The notes under the pieces were generated by a model. The model saw only the letters and a list, made by a program, of their open reading frames with translations, made no database searches and was not told the DNA's origin. From NCBI RefSeq assembly GCF_018861755.1, contig NZ_JAHLEF010000012.1:59571-123570 (forward strand): DNA of 64,000 nt, in the 5' to 3' direction. The position numbers were made by a program, and so were the translations under genes. The DNA comes from Clostridium sp. CF012 (GTDB lineage Bacteria > Bacillota > Clostridia > Clostridiales > Clostridiaceae). This document shows, in pieces, positions 1-8,710 of the stretch (its first letter is position 1; each line of letters opens with the position of its first letter).

Positions 1-110
1 GTTTTTACTTAAGTTTAAAGCCTTTCTTACTATTCAATATTATTGATTGAACTCAGAATTATATATATATATTATGAATTAACTCGTAGTTTGGTGAAAT
101 TAAAGCATGA

Positions 111-157
111 AAAAGCTATGAAATATAAGTTTAACACCTTAATTCCATAGCTCCATT
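111..157 (-). terminator. Rho-independent terminator of the 186-785 gene
   Basis: Inverted repeat AGCTATG (114-120) with CATAGCT (146-152), followed on the minus strand by a run of T. It lies just past the stop of the minus-strand gene to its right. Confidence 0.6.
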
Positions 158-185
158 TATTTATCTCATTATAAAAACTTAGTTA

Positions 186-785
186 TTACCACCAATATCC
201 TCCATTGTGTCTTCTTCCAAGCAATTCGCTAATAAGCAATATTTTGATTAAATCCTGACTTCCATGTCTTCTATTGAAGCGTCGTCTTTGTCTCGTATAC
301 TCATCATCATCAGCGAGATTATCATCTTCTTCGTAATCCCTATAATATTTTTCATGCTTTTCACATATTTCTTTTGAAATATGATCCAGTTCATCCTTAC
401 TAGGGCAATACATTGTGCCATACATGGACGTCATCATATCACAATGATGCTTTACCATTGGATATATCCTGATATAAATTTTAGGATATAACATTTTTAG
501 ATCTCCATCCTCATCCTCAATCATAGGCATATGCGTCATTGGCATACATTGTTCAAGATTATCACTGCCTTTATTACGATAGTTCTGGTCATAATTTTTA
601 GGCTTTTGCACATCCCACATCATAGGGTTAAATGACATCATTTGATAATTTCGAGGTGAATATGCTGCTTGTTGAGCATAATAAGGCCTGTTTTTATAAA
701 ATTCTTCGTAATCATCATCATGATTTTGGTAACTGTCAGTATTGTTTTTTTCATTATAATCTTCAGAATTACTTCTATAATACAT
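186..785 (-). CDS. Hypothetical Met/Tyr/Asp-rich protein, possibly spore-coat-like
   Basis: A 199-residue protein that I do not recognise. The first 80 residues are low-complexity and rich in Tyr, Asn, Asp, Met and Gln. A compact central part (about 95-150) has the pattern YPKIYIRIYPMVKHHCDMM and a second Cys in MYCPSKDEL. The tail is acidic (EEDD) and then basic (RQRRRFNRRH). There is no signal peptide or membrane segment. A GGAGG site precedes the ATG. Tyr/Met-rich proteins with a few conserved Cys are common among clostridial spore-coat proteins, so that role is possible, but this rests on composition only. It has its own terminator and no informative neighbours. Confidence 0.55.
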   Translation of the reverse strand: MYYRSNSEDYNEKNNTDSYQNHDDDYEEFYKNRPYYAQQAAYSPRNYQMMSFNPMMWDVQKPKNYDQNYRNKGSDNLEQCMPMTHMPMIEDEDGDLKMLYPKIYIRIYPMVKHHCDMMTSMYGTMYCPSKDELDHISKEICEKHEKYYRDYEEDDNLADDDEYTRQRRRFNRRHGSQDLIKILLISELLGRRHNGGYWW

Positions 786-850
786 ATATATCCTCCATAT
801 GTTTTATTACATTATTATCATATGCTAATGATGTGAGGTTGTTCTTTTAG

Positions 851-1780
851 TTATACACTTTTTGCAAATATCTTCAATAATCGTAAATAGTGATTTGCTT
901 CACGTAGGGTATGATCGGCTAACAATGGTATTATTATGGATTTAATTTTACATTCTAGCAGTCCTTGCGTACCCTGCGCCTTAAACTTACTTATTTCCAC
1001 AGTCGCCTTAAGGCTATCCTCCGTGACTTTTGAAATTGGAATTGTTTTATCCATCGCCTCTTTTGATTCTCTTGTCAACTTATCAAACTCATTTCCGAAG
1101 TTATTTGCTGTAGTAATAAGTTCATTTTCTGTTGGGTCAAGAAGACCACGAATAAATTTTGAGTGTTCAGCCATAATTCTATTCCAAAATGTTTCTTGCT
1201 CAAAAGCATCTCTCTCCAAGTTGATTTCCTCACGACTTTGCAGCCTTTGAAGTAGCTGAAAATAAAATTTTGCTTCTCTCAAAATATGGTCTATAAGTAA
1301 AGGGTAATTATTTGTGAATATTCTACAAGTTATAACCTCCGATAAAACCATAGTCTTAAACTGTGCTAAAGCTTTAATCAATCCCATCGCTCTCTGATTA
1401 AGCATAGATACTCTTTGTCCAAGCATATTATTACTAATTACTAATTCATCGTTACCCATTAATCCAGCTTCTGATTTCGTCAAATTGATTGGGATATTCA
1501 CTCCTGTAAAATATGCTGTAGCCATCTCAGCTTTTAATGTAAAAGGTGTAATTACTTCACCAGACTGTAATACACTAGTGCTAACAACACCATTTGAAAG
1601 TGATATAGCTTCTGCTAAAAGTCTGTCAAACTCTATTCTGAAATTATCAGCCTGTTGGATATAGTTCGAGTCCTTTTGTGTAAAACCTATTTCCAAGAAA
1701 AATGAGTGTTCCTTCATAATCCTAGCAAAGAAAAGATGCAATTCCAGGGATTGTCGTATGAATTCAGTATTAGATAGCAT
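851..1780 (-). CDS. DUF2935 tandem-repeat, four-helix metal-binding-type protein
   Basis: A 309-residue protein made of two homologous halves (about 1-140 and 150-309). Each starts with a helix carrying a 'FxxRIMxEHSxF' pattern (FFARIMKEHSFF and FWNRIMAEHSKF), followed by a DNF..EFDRL type helix. This is the DUF2935 signature found in Bacillus and Clostridium. Structures of the family show hemerythrin-like helical bundles that can hold metal, and the paired Glu/His residues fit that. The cellular role is unknown. The start is set by an AAGGAG site upstream of ATG. It is a single gene with no clear partner. Confidence 0.85.
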   Translation of the reverse strand: MLSNTEFIRQSLELHLFFARIMKEHSFFLEIGFTQKDSNYIQQADNFRIEFDRLLAEAISLSNGVVSTSVLQSGEVITPFTLKAEMATAYFTGVNIPINLTKSEAGLMGNDELVISNNMLGQRVSMLNQRAMGLIKALAQFKTMVLSEVITCRIFTNNYPLLIDHILREAKFYFQLLQRLQSREEINLERDAFEQETFWNRIMAEHSKFIRGLLDPTENELITTANNFGNEFDKLTRESKEAMDKTIPISKVTEDSLKATVEISKFKAQGTQGLLECKIKSIIIPLLADHTLREANHYLRLLKIFAKSV

Positions 1781-1959
1781 AGCAAAATCTCCTTAAATAA
1801 AATTTATATCACTATCATTGTATTAATGAGATAAATAAAATGTTCCTCTTTAATATAAATGTTTTTATTTACATATATAAGTTCTTCCTTTTTAAAATAA
1901 GAATAAATATGAATAACATATAAATATAAGCACATACTAAATAAAAATGAGGTGCTATA

Positions 1960-2436
1960 ATGGATAAAAAACTAAGCCTTATAATGTTTAGTGGAGAGTA
2001 TGACAAAGCTTTAGCTGGATTAATACTGGCAAATTCAGCTAAAGAATTAGGAATGGAAGTATCTATGTTTTTTGCCTTCTGGGGTCTACTTATATTGAGA
2101 GACCCCAATATAAATATAAAGGAAGGTAAATCTTCACTGGAGAAGCTTATGGGAACAATGGCTCCAAAAGGTCCAGAAGATTTGCCACTTTCCAACATGA
2201 ATTTCAGTGGTTTAGGAAAAAAAATGCTTGAAGCAATGATGAAGGAAGATGGTACACCGACCCTTTCAAAATTCCTAGAGGGGGCTGTAAAAAAAGGTGT
2301 TAAGTTCTATGGCTGTAAGCTCTCAATGGAAGTTATGGGCTTTAAAAAGGAAGAACTCATTCCTGGACTAGAGGTAATTGAAGCTACAGATTATCTTAAG
2401 GACGCACTTCAATCAGATATACAATTATTTATATAA
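1960..2436 (+). CDS. DsrE/DsrF/DsrH-family protein
   Basis: A 158-residue cytosolic protein with the DsrE-like Rossmann-type fold. It begins with a beta strand (KLSLIMFSGEYDKALAGL), then a helix and AKELGMEVSMFFAFWGL, a hallmark of the DsrE/YrkE subgroup. The family carries or reduces sulfur, often through a conserved Cys. Here a single late Cys lies in the FYGCKLSMEVMGF segment (about residue 113), which matches the usual position of the active Cys in the peroxiredoxin-like subgroup. It is preceded by GAGGTG and followed by a strong terminator, so it is monocistronic. The physiological substrate cannot be read from context. Confidence 0.85.
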   Translation: MDKKLSLIMFSGEYDKALAGLILANSAKELGMEVSMFFAFWGLLILRDPNINIKEGKSSLEKLMGTMAPKGPEDLPLSNMNFSGLGKKMLEAMMKEDGTPTLSKFLEGAVKKGVKFYGCKLSMEVMGFKKEELIPGLEVIEATDYLKDALQSDIQLFI

Positions 2437-2461
2437 GTAAATAATTGGTATGATTATTTTT

Positions 2462-2495
2462 ACCGTATTATTTAGTGCAAGTAATACGGTATTTC
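2462..2495 (+). terminator. Terminator after the DsrE-family gene
   Basis: Hairpin ACCGTATTA / TAATACGGT with an 11-base loop (2462-2490), followed by ATTTCT. Confidence 0.7.
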
Positions 2496-2527
2496 TATAG
2501 ATTTCACGCAATGTGTAGAAATGTATT

Positions 2528-3370
2528 TTATTTTAAATTGTGTTTTTTTGGTATTCCACCTTCACAAGGTACCCCTATCTGACATTTTCCACAACCATAT
2601 CTAGGCTTATATCTTTCAGCAGTATTATCCAAAAATTTAGAACATATATTGTGATTTTTACCTTCTTCTATGGATATTGCATTAACTGGACATCTTTTTA
2701 CACAGGCACCACACATTGAACAATATTCATAGATGTCTTTGTACTCTCTTTTGTCAGGTGATAAATATAGTTCTGTTATAATACTACCAAATCTTCCAGC
2801 TACACCTTTTGACGTTATGAGACCTTTAGAAAGTCCAAATGTTCCAAGTCCACATACAAAGGCCGCATGTCTTTCAGACCAATTGCTTGTATAGGATACT
2901 TCAGAATGTGCGCAGGCAGCATTTAACGAAGTTTGTGCCCAGAACCTTTCATCAAAGGCAGGCACCAGACTATTATTTCCAGCCTTTATTAATTCTGACG
3001 TCAGATATTTACATAACTTATTGATAAAAGCTTGACCCTCAATACGTCCATGCAACCATTCTTCAGAAGGCCATGATTTTTCACTTTCGTTTCCCCTTTT
3101 AACTGCTTGGCTAAAGGGTAGAAAAAAGGAGATAACAGTTTTTGACTCCGTTAACCATTCTTTAGGGAGCATAAAGTGTTCCCCAATTGCATAAGGTTCT
3201 TTGAATAATGTAAAATACTCATCCCCTGAAGATGAAAATCCGAAAATCGGTGCTTCAAAAATCTTCATTCCCACAACATTCTCAGAAATAGCAATTTCAT
3301 TTGTTATGTAATTACCTTCTGAGTTTTCTACAAAGTCTGATGCTATTTTAATTAGATTGTGTTTATTCAT
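2528..3370 (-). CDS. 4Fe-4S epoxyqueuosine-reductase-like protein
   Basis: A protein of about 280 residues. A C-terminal ferredoxin motif, CSMCGACVKRCPVNAI, is followed by a further Cys-rich tail (GCGKCQIGVPCE). The N-terminal and central part resembles the QueG/epoxyqueuosine reductase-like family: a cobalamin-dependent reductase fold with a GVAGRFGSIITELYLSP segment before the ferredoxin motif. It is shorter than true QueG (about 380 residues), so it is probably one of the many uncharacterised clostridial relatives and not the tRNA enzyme. I chose the ATG at 3370 because an AAGGAAGG site precedes it; the longer frame has no ribosome site. It is a single gene. Confidence 0.75.
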   Translation of the reverse strand: MNKHNLIKIASDFVENSEGNYITNEIAISENVVGMKIFEAPIFGFSSSGDEYFTLFKEPYAIGEHFMLPKEWLTESKTVISFFLPFSQAVKRGNESEKSWPSEEWLHGRIEGQAFINKLCKYLTSELIKAGNNSLVPAFDERFWAQTSLNAACAHSEVSYTSNWSERHAAFVCGLGTFGLSKGLITSKGVAGRFGSIITELYLSPDKREYKDIYEYCSMCGACVKRCPVNAISIEEGKNHNICSKFLDNTAERYKPRYGCGKCQIGVPCEGGIPKKHNLK

Positions 3371-3554
3371 TATATACCAGCCTTCCTTTATATTATCAAA
3401 TTTAATTTTAAGTTTTCTTATGATATAAATATAACACATAATTATTTCTACAAGTATGGAAACAATATTTTTACCTCACCTCTTAACAAAGTTCAGCATA
3501 TACTTTAGTAAACGATAACTTGTAATATACTATATTTTGAGGAGATTTTATATT

Positions 3555-4049
3555 ATGGATGATGAAATACTATTTAAAAATATATGTAGCCTTAGCAATA
3601 GTGAAATTGCTAAAAGATATACATTTCTAGGTGAGGGTATATGTAGAGAGGTATACTCTATTAATAAGGATTATGTAGTTAAGGTGGCAAAAATTGATGA
3701 TGGCAGTTATCAAAACAAAGTAGAAAACTATGTTTATACCCATGCTACCAAGGATTTGATTAAATACCTATGCCCAATAGTATGGTTTGAACCCGATAGA
3801 ATCATAATGAGAAGAGCAATTCCACTTTCTAGTTTAATTAAAGACAAATATATAGATCTTAAAACAATCCGTCCAGAAAAAGAATCTTACTCTGATTTAA
3901 ATAAATTAACAAATAATTTTATACTTCTTGCTGATGATATCATTTCTACAAGCTCTTGGGGAATATACAATAATAAAAATGTATTGATTGATTATGGTTG
4001 CACTACGTATCTAGGTGATGTACTTTATTCACTTTTTTATAATTGGTAA
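3555..4049 (+). CDS. Small kinase-fold hypothetical protein
   Basis: A 164-residue protein. FLGEGICREVYSINKDYVVKVA (about 25-46) looks like the glycine-rich loop and the VAIK-type lysine strand of a protein or aminoglycoside kinase. WGIYNNKNVLIDYG (about 140-153) resembles the catalytic-loop/DFG strand. Much of the C-lobe and the HxD catalytic motif are missing. It may therefore be a reduced pseudokinase, as seen in phage and clostridial genomes. The GAGGAG at 3539-3544 points to the ATG at 3555 and not to the upstream TTG. It is monocistronic with its own terminator. Function unknown. Confidence 0.6.
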   Translation: MDDEILFKNICSLSNSEIAKRYTFLGEGICREVYSINKDYVVKVAKIDDGSYQNKVENYVYTHATKDLIKYLCPIVWFEPDRIIMRRAIPLSSLIKDKYIDLKTIRPEKESYSDLNKLTNNFILLADDIISTSSWGIYNNKNVLIDYGCTTYLGDVLYSLFYNW

Positions 4050-4056
4050 AATATTT

Positions 4057-4086
4057 AAAAACACTCACAATTAAATGAGTGTTTTT
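4057..4086 (+). terminator. Terminator of the kinase-fold gene
   Basis: AAAAACACTCA (4057-4067) pairs perfectly with TGAGTGTTTTT (4076-4086); the T-rich arm ends the stem. Confidence 0.75.
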
Positions 4087-4292
4087 AAATTATATGTTAA
4101 ACTTAACTAAATTTGATAGCATTATTAACTAGGACTTAACTCCATTAAACTCATTGATTTCAACACATCATGGGATAGGACGCTAAGCGCTTATGTTAAA
4201 TTTAATTAAAGTAAAATAAATTTTCTTGTAAAAAAAGGAATTTGGTAATATTTGGAGAATACTTCCTATAGATAATATAGGAGGCGAATACA

Positions 4293-4808
4293 ATGATTTA
4301 TGATGCATTAAAAATTTCTAAACATTTAAACATAAGTAAAGTAACTGTTTATGCTAAAATGAAGTTACCTGAAATAAAAGCTTTTTTAATATTCCATAAT
4401 GGTAAAACATGTGTAGATGAGGAAGGCTTAGAAGCAATTAAACAATGTCTAAAATATAATCAATCTGCAGAAGAAGAAGTGGCCGCTACAGATATAACCC
4501 ATTTAAAAGAAGATATGATTGATATCCTTAAAAATAATATTGAATTTCTTAAAGAACAATTAAATGTAAAGGACGGACAGCTCTACGATATTAATAAATT
4601 ATTAGAAAATACTCAGATACTTTTTAGACAAGATCAAGAAAAAAATAAAGCCATATTATCCTTACCTGAGACGATTAAAGAACATGATATCCAATTGGTT
4701 AATAATTTAACTCAAACCCTTGAAAGACAAAAAATCAAGGCAGCAGCAGAAGAAGAATTGCATAGGAAAAAGGGAATCTTCCAAAGATTATTTGATAAAC
4801 AAAGATGA
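4293..4808 (+). CDS. DUF536-like helix-turn-helix/coiled-coil protein
   Basis: A 171-residue protein. The first 50 residues form an excisionase/MerR-like helix-turn-helix (KISKHLNISKVTVYAKMKLPE). Residues 70-150 are long amphipathic helices rich in Lys, Glu and Leu (EFLKEQLNVKDGQLYDINKLLEN), predicted coiled coil, and a basic tail follows. This layout matches DUF536, usually encoded next to replication genes of Gram-positive theta plasmids, where such proteins aid partition or copy control. No replication gene is visible here, so it is either a chromosomal paralogue or a plasmid remnant. GGAGGCG precedes the ATG. Confidence 0.75.
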   Translation: MIYDALKISKHLNISKVTVYAKMKLPEIKAFLIFHNGKTCVDEEGLEAIKQCLKYNQSAEEEVAATDITHLKEDMIDILKNNIEFLKEQLNVKDGQLYDINKLLENTQILFRQDQEKNKAILSLPETIKEHDIQLVNNLTQTLERQKIKAAAEEELHRKKGIFQRLFDKQR

Positions 4809-4837
4809 GTACTCATGGAGTGCTCATTCTTTTTATT
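4805..4837 (+). terminator. Terminator of the DUF536-like gene
   Basis: ATGAGTACTC (4805-4814) and GAGTGCTCAT (4818-4827) form a ten-pair stem with one G-T pair, followed by TCTTTTTATTT. Confidence 0.7.
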
Positions 4838-4949
4838 TCCAGTTTACTTAAGCCAATTTTTCCATAAAAACTGATATTTTTTAATATTTAACAAATTCTA
4901 CATAGTTTATTCATTATATTGTCACATTTCTATGTTATTATTTAAATAT

Positions 4950-5025
4950 AAATTGATTAATCATTAAAGCGAAGTCCCCCTTTACTTTAATATAGATAGC
5001 TGTGAATAATATTCATGGCTTTTTC
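4950..5025 (+). ncRNA. Small structured RNA, C-rich loop family, copy 1
   Basis: ATTAAAG (4963-4969) and CTTTAAT (4985-4991) form a stem whose 15-base loop is CGAAGTCCCCCTTTA. A terminator hairpin follows at once (AGCTGTGAATA... to TATTCATGGCT, then TTTTT, 4998-5024). The same stem, loop and terminator plan recurs at 63.6 and 63.8 kb. Upstream, TATGTTATTATTTA (4931-4944) is shared with the other copies and probably marks the promoter. No open reading frame is preserved among copies. The CCCCCTTT loop is complementary to a Shine-Dalgarno sequence, as in C-rich-motif small RNAs of Gram-positive bacteria. This element is the only content seen in the gene-free stretch 4838-5167. Confidence 0.7.
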
Positions 5026-5167
5026 GTTGCATAAATTTCAACTGTACTATCCTTTAATAAAATAAACATAAAGAACAATAATACACTTATATTTGACTTA
5101 AATTTCATATTGCACTATAATTTATAAAAAATAATAAAATTAACTAGAGGAAAGAAGGTTTTTGTTT

Positions 5168-5746
5168 ATGGAAAAAATATCTCCTAAAAGAGAACAGGCT
5201 TTTGAGTTATTAAAAAAGTACAATAAGAGTGATAGTCTAATTAAACATGGTTTATCCGTTGAAGGAGTTATGAGGCATTTTGCTAAACTAAACAATGAAG
5301 ATGTAGATAAATGGGGCATAGTTGGCCTTCTTCATGATGTGGATTATGAAATGTATCCTGAAGAACACTGTTTTAAAGCAAGGGATATATTAGAGGCTGA
5401 GGGCTATCCTGAAGAGTACATACATGCTGTGCAGAGTCATGGCTTTGGACTATGCATAGATGTAGAACCAACACATAAAATGGAAAATATACTGTATACT
5501 ATTGATGAACTTACTGGGCTTATTACTGCAACTGCGCTCATGAGACCAAGTAAGAGCGTGCTTGATTTAGAAGTAAAGTCAGTTAATAAGAAATTCAAGC
5601 AGAAAGGGTTTGCAGCAGGTGTCAATAGAGAGGTTATTCTTTCTGGAGCAGAAAGAATGGGAATGGATATTACTGACATCCTTAGCGAAACCATAAAAGG
5701 TATGCAGAGTGTTGCAGGTGAAATCGGATTAAAAGGGGAATTATAA
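5168..5746 (+). CDS. HD-domain (HDIG-type) phosphohydrolase
   Basis: A 192-residue cytosolic protein. An early His (SLIKHGLSVEGVMRHFA) and the HD pair in VGLLHDVDYEMYP (about 61-66) fit an HD-superfamily metal site. Two further His lie in the EEHCFKARDILEAEGYP and HAVQSHGFG segments. This matches the short, stand-alone HDIG proteins of clostridia, which are presumed phosphohydrolases; the substrate is unknown. The ATG at 5168 lies nine bases after AAGAAGG. Copy 1 of the small RNA family lies directly upstream in the same orientation but ends in its own terminator, so co-transcription is unlikely. Confidence 0.85.
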   Translation: MEKISPKREQAFELLKKYNKSDSLIKHGLSVEGVMRHFAKLNNEDVDKWGIVGLLHDVDYEMYPEEHCFKARDILEAEGYPEEYIHAVQSHGFGLCIDVEPTHKMENILYTIDELTGLITATALMRPSKSVLDLEVKSVNKKFKQKGFAAGVNREVILSGAERMGMDITDILSETIKGMQSVAGEIGLKGEL

Positions 5747-5748
5747 AA

Positions 5749-5802
5749 TACCTTAAATAAAAAGTATGCTAACTTAATTTAGCATACTTTTTATTTAAGG
5801 TG
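5749..5802. terminator. Bidirectional terminator between convergent genes
   Basis: A perfect 22-pair inverted repeat, starting CCTTAAATAAAAAGTATGCT at 5751 and ending at 5800, with a 6-base loop. A- and T-rich arms serve the HD gene on the plus strand and the glycosidase gene on the minus strand. Confidence 0.85.
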
Positions 5803-5807
5803 CCGTA

Positions 5808-6824
5808 TTATCTTCTTTTAACATATATAATTGAAGGTACAGCTCTTTCTCCCAGGCTGTCGCAAGGATTGTTTATAACCTCATTATTATAAAACAAGGT
5901 AGAAGAAGAGCCTCCATCTAAATTAGTAGCATTATAAGCACCATAATTAAACAATATATCTTGAGCCTCTTTTAAAGTAGCCCCTAAGCTACTTATCTGC
6001 CTACCATCAATAACTAATAATATTATTGTTCCGTCGTACCTTTGCCCAATACATGTTCTAGGCGCTATGCCCCATCCCCCATCACCTCTGTTTATAGCCT
6101 TCTTTCCATTAACTATAATGGCTGGACCAAAAGATACCGCTTCAGTTACTCCAACTTTTTTCATTTCATTAATGGTATATTTGCCAACTAATAGCTTTCC
6201 TGCTTTCGTTAATGCTACAACTTCTTTTTTCTCATCCTCACCTTTTATATTATTAAAAATAATTTTTCCTCCAGACATTATAATTCCTTCTGGATTTGCT
6301 CCAGTTCCGGCCCAAAGTGATCCAGAAACTTCATCTGTAAAACCACCGCCATTAATTGCGGCTATTGCGTTATTATCTCTTGCAATTTTGCTAGTAAGTT
6401 CGCCTTCCATACCAAGCTTACTGCTATAACCTACCTTTATTCTAGTTGGGTCATTAATTACTAATATATAACCCTTAAATCTTTTTCCAGTTACTTCATA
6501 TCTTTCAATACTATTGTCATTTTTATTTTCTACTTTTACACCATCATCTTTCCCTTCTAAGTTATCTTGAACTATAGATTCCACCTTTTGCTCACTCATA
6601 ATTTGTTTTATTTTCGCATCGGATAAAAATGATGTTACTAGCCATTGTAATGTAAGGGTAGTCATGGCCGCACCAACTACTGTAGTCTTTAGCTTTTTAA
6701 AGGGACCATAGTAAACCAAAAATGGACCTGAAATTGCTATAAAAATAAGTTCAAACAATATAAATAATAAAATAAGTTTACTTGTATTTTTTTTGCCTTT
6801 TGCATTTTTTTTTACTTTTGTCAT
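5808..6824 (-). CDS. Membrane-anchored phosphodiester glycosidase (NAGPA domain)
   Basis: A 338-residue protein. A very basic N-terminus (TKVKKNAKGKKNTSK) precedes one membrane segment (LILLFILFELIFIAISGPF), so the rest is extracellular. The C-terminal 200 residues match the NAGPA/phosphodiester glycosidase domain: AAINGGGFTD, APRTCIGQRYDGTIILLVIDGRQ and the diagnostic NLDGGSSSTLFYN near the end. Family members act on exopolysaccharide or cell-wall glycan phosphodiesters. The middle (about 60-120) is a linker. I chose ATG 6824; the longer frame upstream lacks a ribosome site and reads through AT-rich DNA. It is a single gene. Confidence 0.85.
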   Translation of the reverse strand: MTKVKKNAKGKKNTSKLILLFILFELIFIAISGPFLVYYGPFKKLKTTVVGAAMTTLTLQWLVTSFLSDAKIKQIMSEQKVESIVQDNLEGKDDGVKVENKNDNSIERYEVTGKRFKGYILVINDPTRIKVGYSSKLGMEGELTSKIARDNNAIAAINGGGFTDEVSGSLWAGTGANPEGIIMSGGKIIFNNIKGEDEKKEVVALTKAGKLLVGKYTINEMKKVGVTEAVSFGPAIIVNGKKAINRGDGGWGIAPRTCIGQRYDGTIILLVIDGRQISSLGATLKEAQDILFNYGAYNATNLDGGSSSTLFYNNEVINNPCDSLGERAVPSIIYVKRR

Positions 6825-7012
6825 GTCTCCCATCCTTTTTCTTTGACTAAGATCACATGTATCAATCACTTCATATTTAATTATAAACAATATTAGTATA
6901 AATTTCAAATATTTTGAATAAATATGTTTTAATTTATTAGAATTTCTATAAAAACGAAAACCTTTACATAGTTGATTGCTTTTATTTATTCTTATAGGTA
7001 CTAAAAGCATAA

Positions 7013-7040
7013 AAAAATAGGGACTTAAGTCCCTATTTTT
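7013..7040 (-). terminator. Terminator of the 12.2-7.0 kb operon
   Basis: AAAAATAGGGACTT is followed directly by its exact complement AAGTCCCTATTTTT. It lies just past the stop of the Mpv17-like gene and closes the five-gene hydrolase operon. Confidence 0.8.
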
Positions 7041-7048
7041 TTTAAAAT

Positions 7049-7723
7049 TTATACTTGTAAAATTTGAGATTTTTCACTGCCTTTTTTTGAAACTGCTACT
7101 AAAATACCTAACAATATAGATAAAAAAGCAGAAGCAAGCACTCTGTATTGTAATGGTAACATGAATACAATTGTATGGCATGGTATCCAAATAACTGTAC
7201 ATGTTTTAAGCCAAGAAAAACTAACAATTGTATACCAATCAACTCTATTTACTAAATCTTTAACAGTTACCTTCCCACCCTTTTTTTCATACTTTAAATC
7301 AATAAATAAATCACCAAACTTGTGATAAATATACATCATAGGACCGAAAGTCAAATTCATAATTGCACTTCCGAAAAATGCTTGTGCCAATTTTGAATCT
7401 TCTAAGGGTAATCTTCCAGTAGATTGTGCAACTGCTGTACCACCAGTAAAAACTGTAAACACAAGGGTAATCATCATTCCTAATATTCCCCAAACAATAG
7501 CTTTAAAAATAAAACCTTTAGGCATAATCCAATGACCATTTAAAATCCTTACTCCAAGTAAGTCTCCCATAGTTGCCAATATAAAAAACTTAAAGAATCC
7601 CCCCATATATGGATGAGCATCTGTTGTCTCTATAAATACTGTACGCGTAGTTGGTATTGCTAAAATCAGTATCCAAAGTAATAATATAGCTCCCCACAAA
7701 AAATCTCCCTTTTTACTTTTCAT
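7049..7723 (-). CDS. Mpv17/PMP22-like integral membrane protein, copy 1
   Basis: A 224-residue protein with about five hydrophobic helices: GAILLLWILILAIP, FFKFFILATMGDLLG, KAIVWGILGMMITLVFTVF, the LAQAFFGSAIMNLTFGPMM region, and a last pair around CTVIWIPCHTIVFMLP and RVLASAFLSILLGILVAV. The last part, W-x-P...F.LPxxYRVL....LS, recalls the C-terminal motif of the Mpv17/PMP22 family. It overlaps the preceding flavodoxin-fold gene by 11 bases, so translation is probably coupled. A clear paralogue sits in the ptb-buk operon at 20.3 kb (same MGDLLG, LAQAFFGSAIMNLTFGPMM and YRVLASAFLS). I infer a transport or channel role for aromatic substrates or products; function is not established. Confidence 0.7.
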   Translation of the reverse strand: MKSKKGDFLWGAILLLWILILAIPTTRTVFIETTDAHPYMGGFFKFFILATMGDLLGVRILNGHWIMPKGFIFKAIVWGILGMMITLVFTVFTGGTAVAQSTGRLPLEDSKLAQAFFGSAIMNLTFGPMMYIYHKFGDLFIDLKYEKKGGKVTVKDLVNRVDWYTIVSFSWLKTCTVIWIPCHTIVFMLPLQYRVLASAFLSILLGILVAVSKKGSEKSQILQV

Positions 7724-8663
7724 TCTTTATTTCTATTGTAGCTGGTTTATAATCTACATATTTTTTACGTTTATCACTGATTACTTCTAAATTTGTAAAA
7801 TATTTTTTCATAGTGTCCTGTATTTCAAAGAAATGATCTCTTGCACCACTTCCATCTAGCATGGATTTGCTGTAGCCATCATCTTGCACTACAAACTTCC
7901 ACTTTCCACTCTCGTCCTTTTCTAAATCTCCACCACAATGGCAAATAGGACATTCTATTGTAAACTCTTCTCCATTCCAATGAGGCTGACCTAAAGATAA
8001 AACATTAGAATGACATACTGGACACCAGCCTAAATTTTCATCGCCAAAGAATTTAGCATTATCATAATCCTTAATTCCCTTAACCACATTTTCTGCTAGC
8101 TTAACTGCTCTGTCTATATACTCTTCATCTAGAAGGACTTGTCCTGGTCTCGGTGCACGATTTACCATCATTTGATCTACTACTTTAATGTCTTGAGCTA
8201 GCATGGTTATATTAATACTCTCAAGAGTAAGTGACATCCAGCTTCTAGTAGATCCTCCATTACCAATGATTGCTCCCACTATATGTTTAAAATAATCAGG
8301 ATTTCCTACTTGTTTGTGGAAGTTTGGTTCATATGCTAAATGACGATCTGTAAACACTCTATATATTCCTGCTGGCATAAAGGAATATGATGGTACAACT
8401 ACTATTACTCCATCTGCAGATAACCATTCCTTCATAATAGAATCCATATCATCACTATTTTTATATACACATTCTGGAGCTTCTCCCTTTTGCGTAAACT
8501 TTATTGTACAAGATTCACATCCTGAACAAGGCTTTATATTGTAATCATGTAGGTTAATCATCTTAACCTCAGCACCTAATTCCTCAGCCCTCATTAATGC
8601 CGCCTTGGCTAAAATTTCACCATTTCCATTTTTTCTACCTGCTGTAACTGCTAGAATTTTCAT
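7713..8663 (-). CDS. Flavodoxin-fold reductase with C-terminal zinc ribbon; candidate flavone reductase, copy 1
   Basis: A 316-residue protein. The N-terminal 190 residues are an NADPH-dependent FMN reductase/flavodoxin fold: KILAVTAGRKNGNGEILAKAA (phosphate loop), then PCSGCESC, as in iron-sulfur flavoproteins, and VVVPSYSFMPAGIYRVFTDR. The C-terminus has two CxxC pairs (CPVCHS and CPICHCGGDL), a zinc-ribbon or rubredoxin-like module. It sits in one operon with a PhlG-type hydrolase and an enoate reductase. A second copy is at 27.3 kb. From context I infer an ene-reductase for flavones/flavonols (the flavone reductase step known from Flavonifractor). That is my recollection of the fold plus context, so the substrate is unproven; the flavoprotein call is firm. 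Confidence 0.75.
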   Translation of the reverse strand: MKILAVTAGRKNGNGEILAKAALMRAEELGAEVKMINLHDYNIKPCSGCESCTIKFTQKGEAPECVYKNSDDMDSIMKEWLSADGVIVVVPSYSFMPAGIYRVFTDRHLAYEPNFHKQVGNPDYFKHIVGAIIGNGGSTRSWMSLTLESINITMLAQDIKVVDQMMVNRAPRPGQVLLDEEYIDRAVKLAENVVKGIKDYDNAKFFGDENLGWCPVCHSNVLSLGQPHWNGEEFTIECPICHCGGDLEKDESGKWKFVVQDDGYSKSMLDGSGARDHFFEIQDTMKKYFTNLEVISDKRKKYVDYKPATIEIKNEK

Positions 8664-8710
8664 TTTATTTCCTCCGTATTTTTGTTTTTATACTCTATAA
8701 ACTAATTCTG

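Noticed and set aside
4087..4292. Two similar TATGTTAAAyTTAAyTAAA stretches upstream of the DUF536-like gene, possible iterons
   Set aside because: Only two copies in AT-rich DNA and no replication gene nearby.
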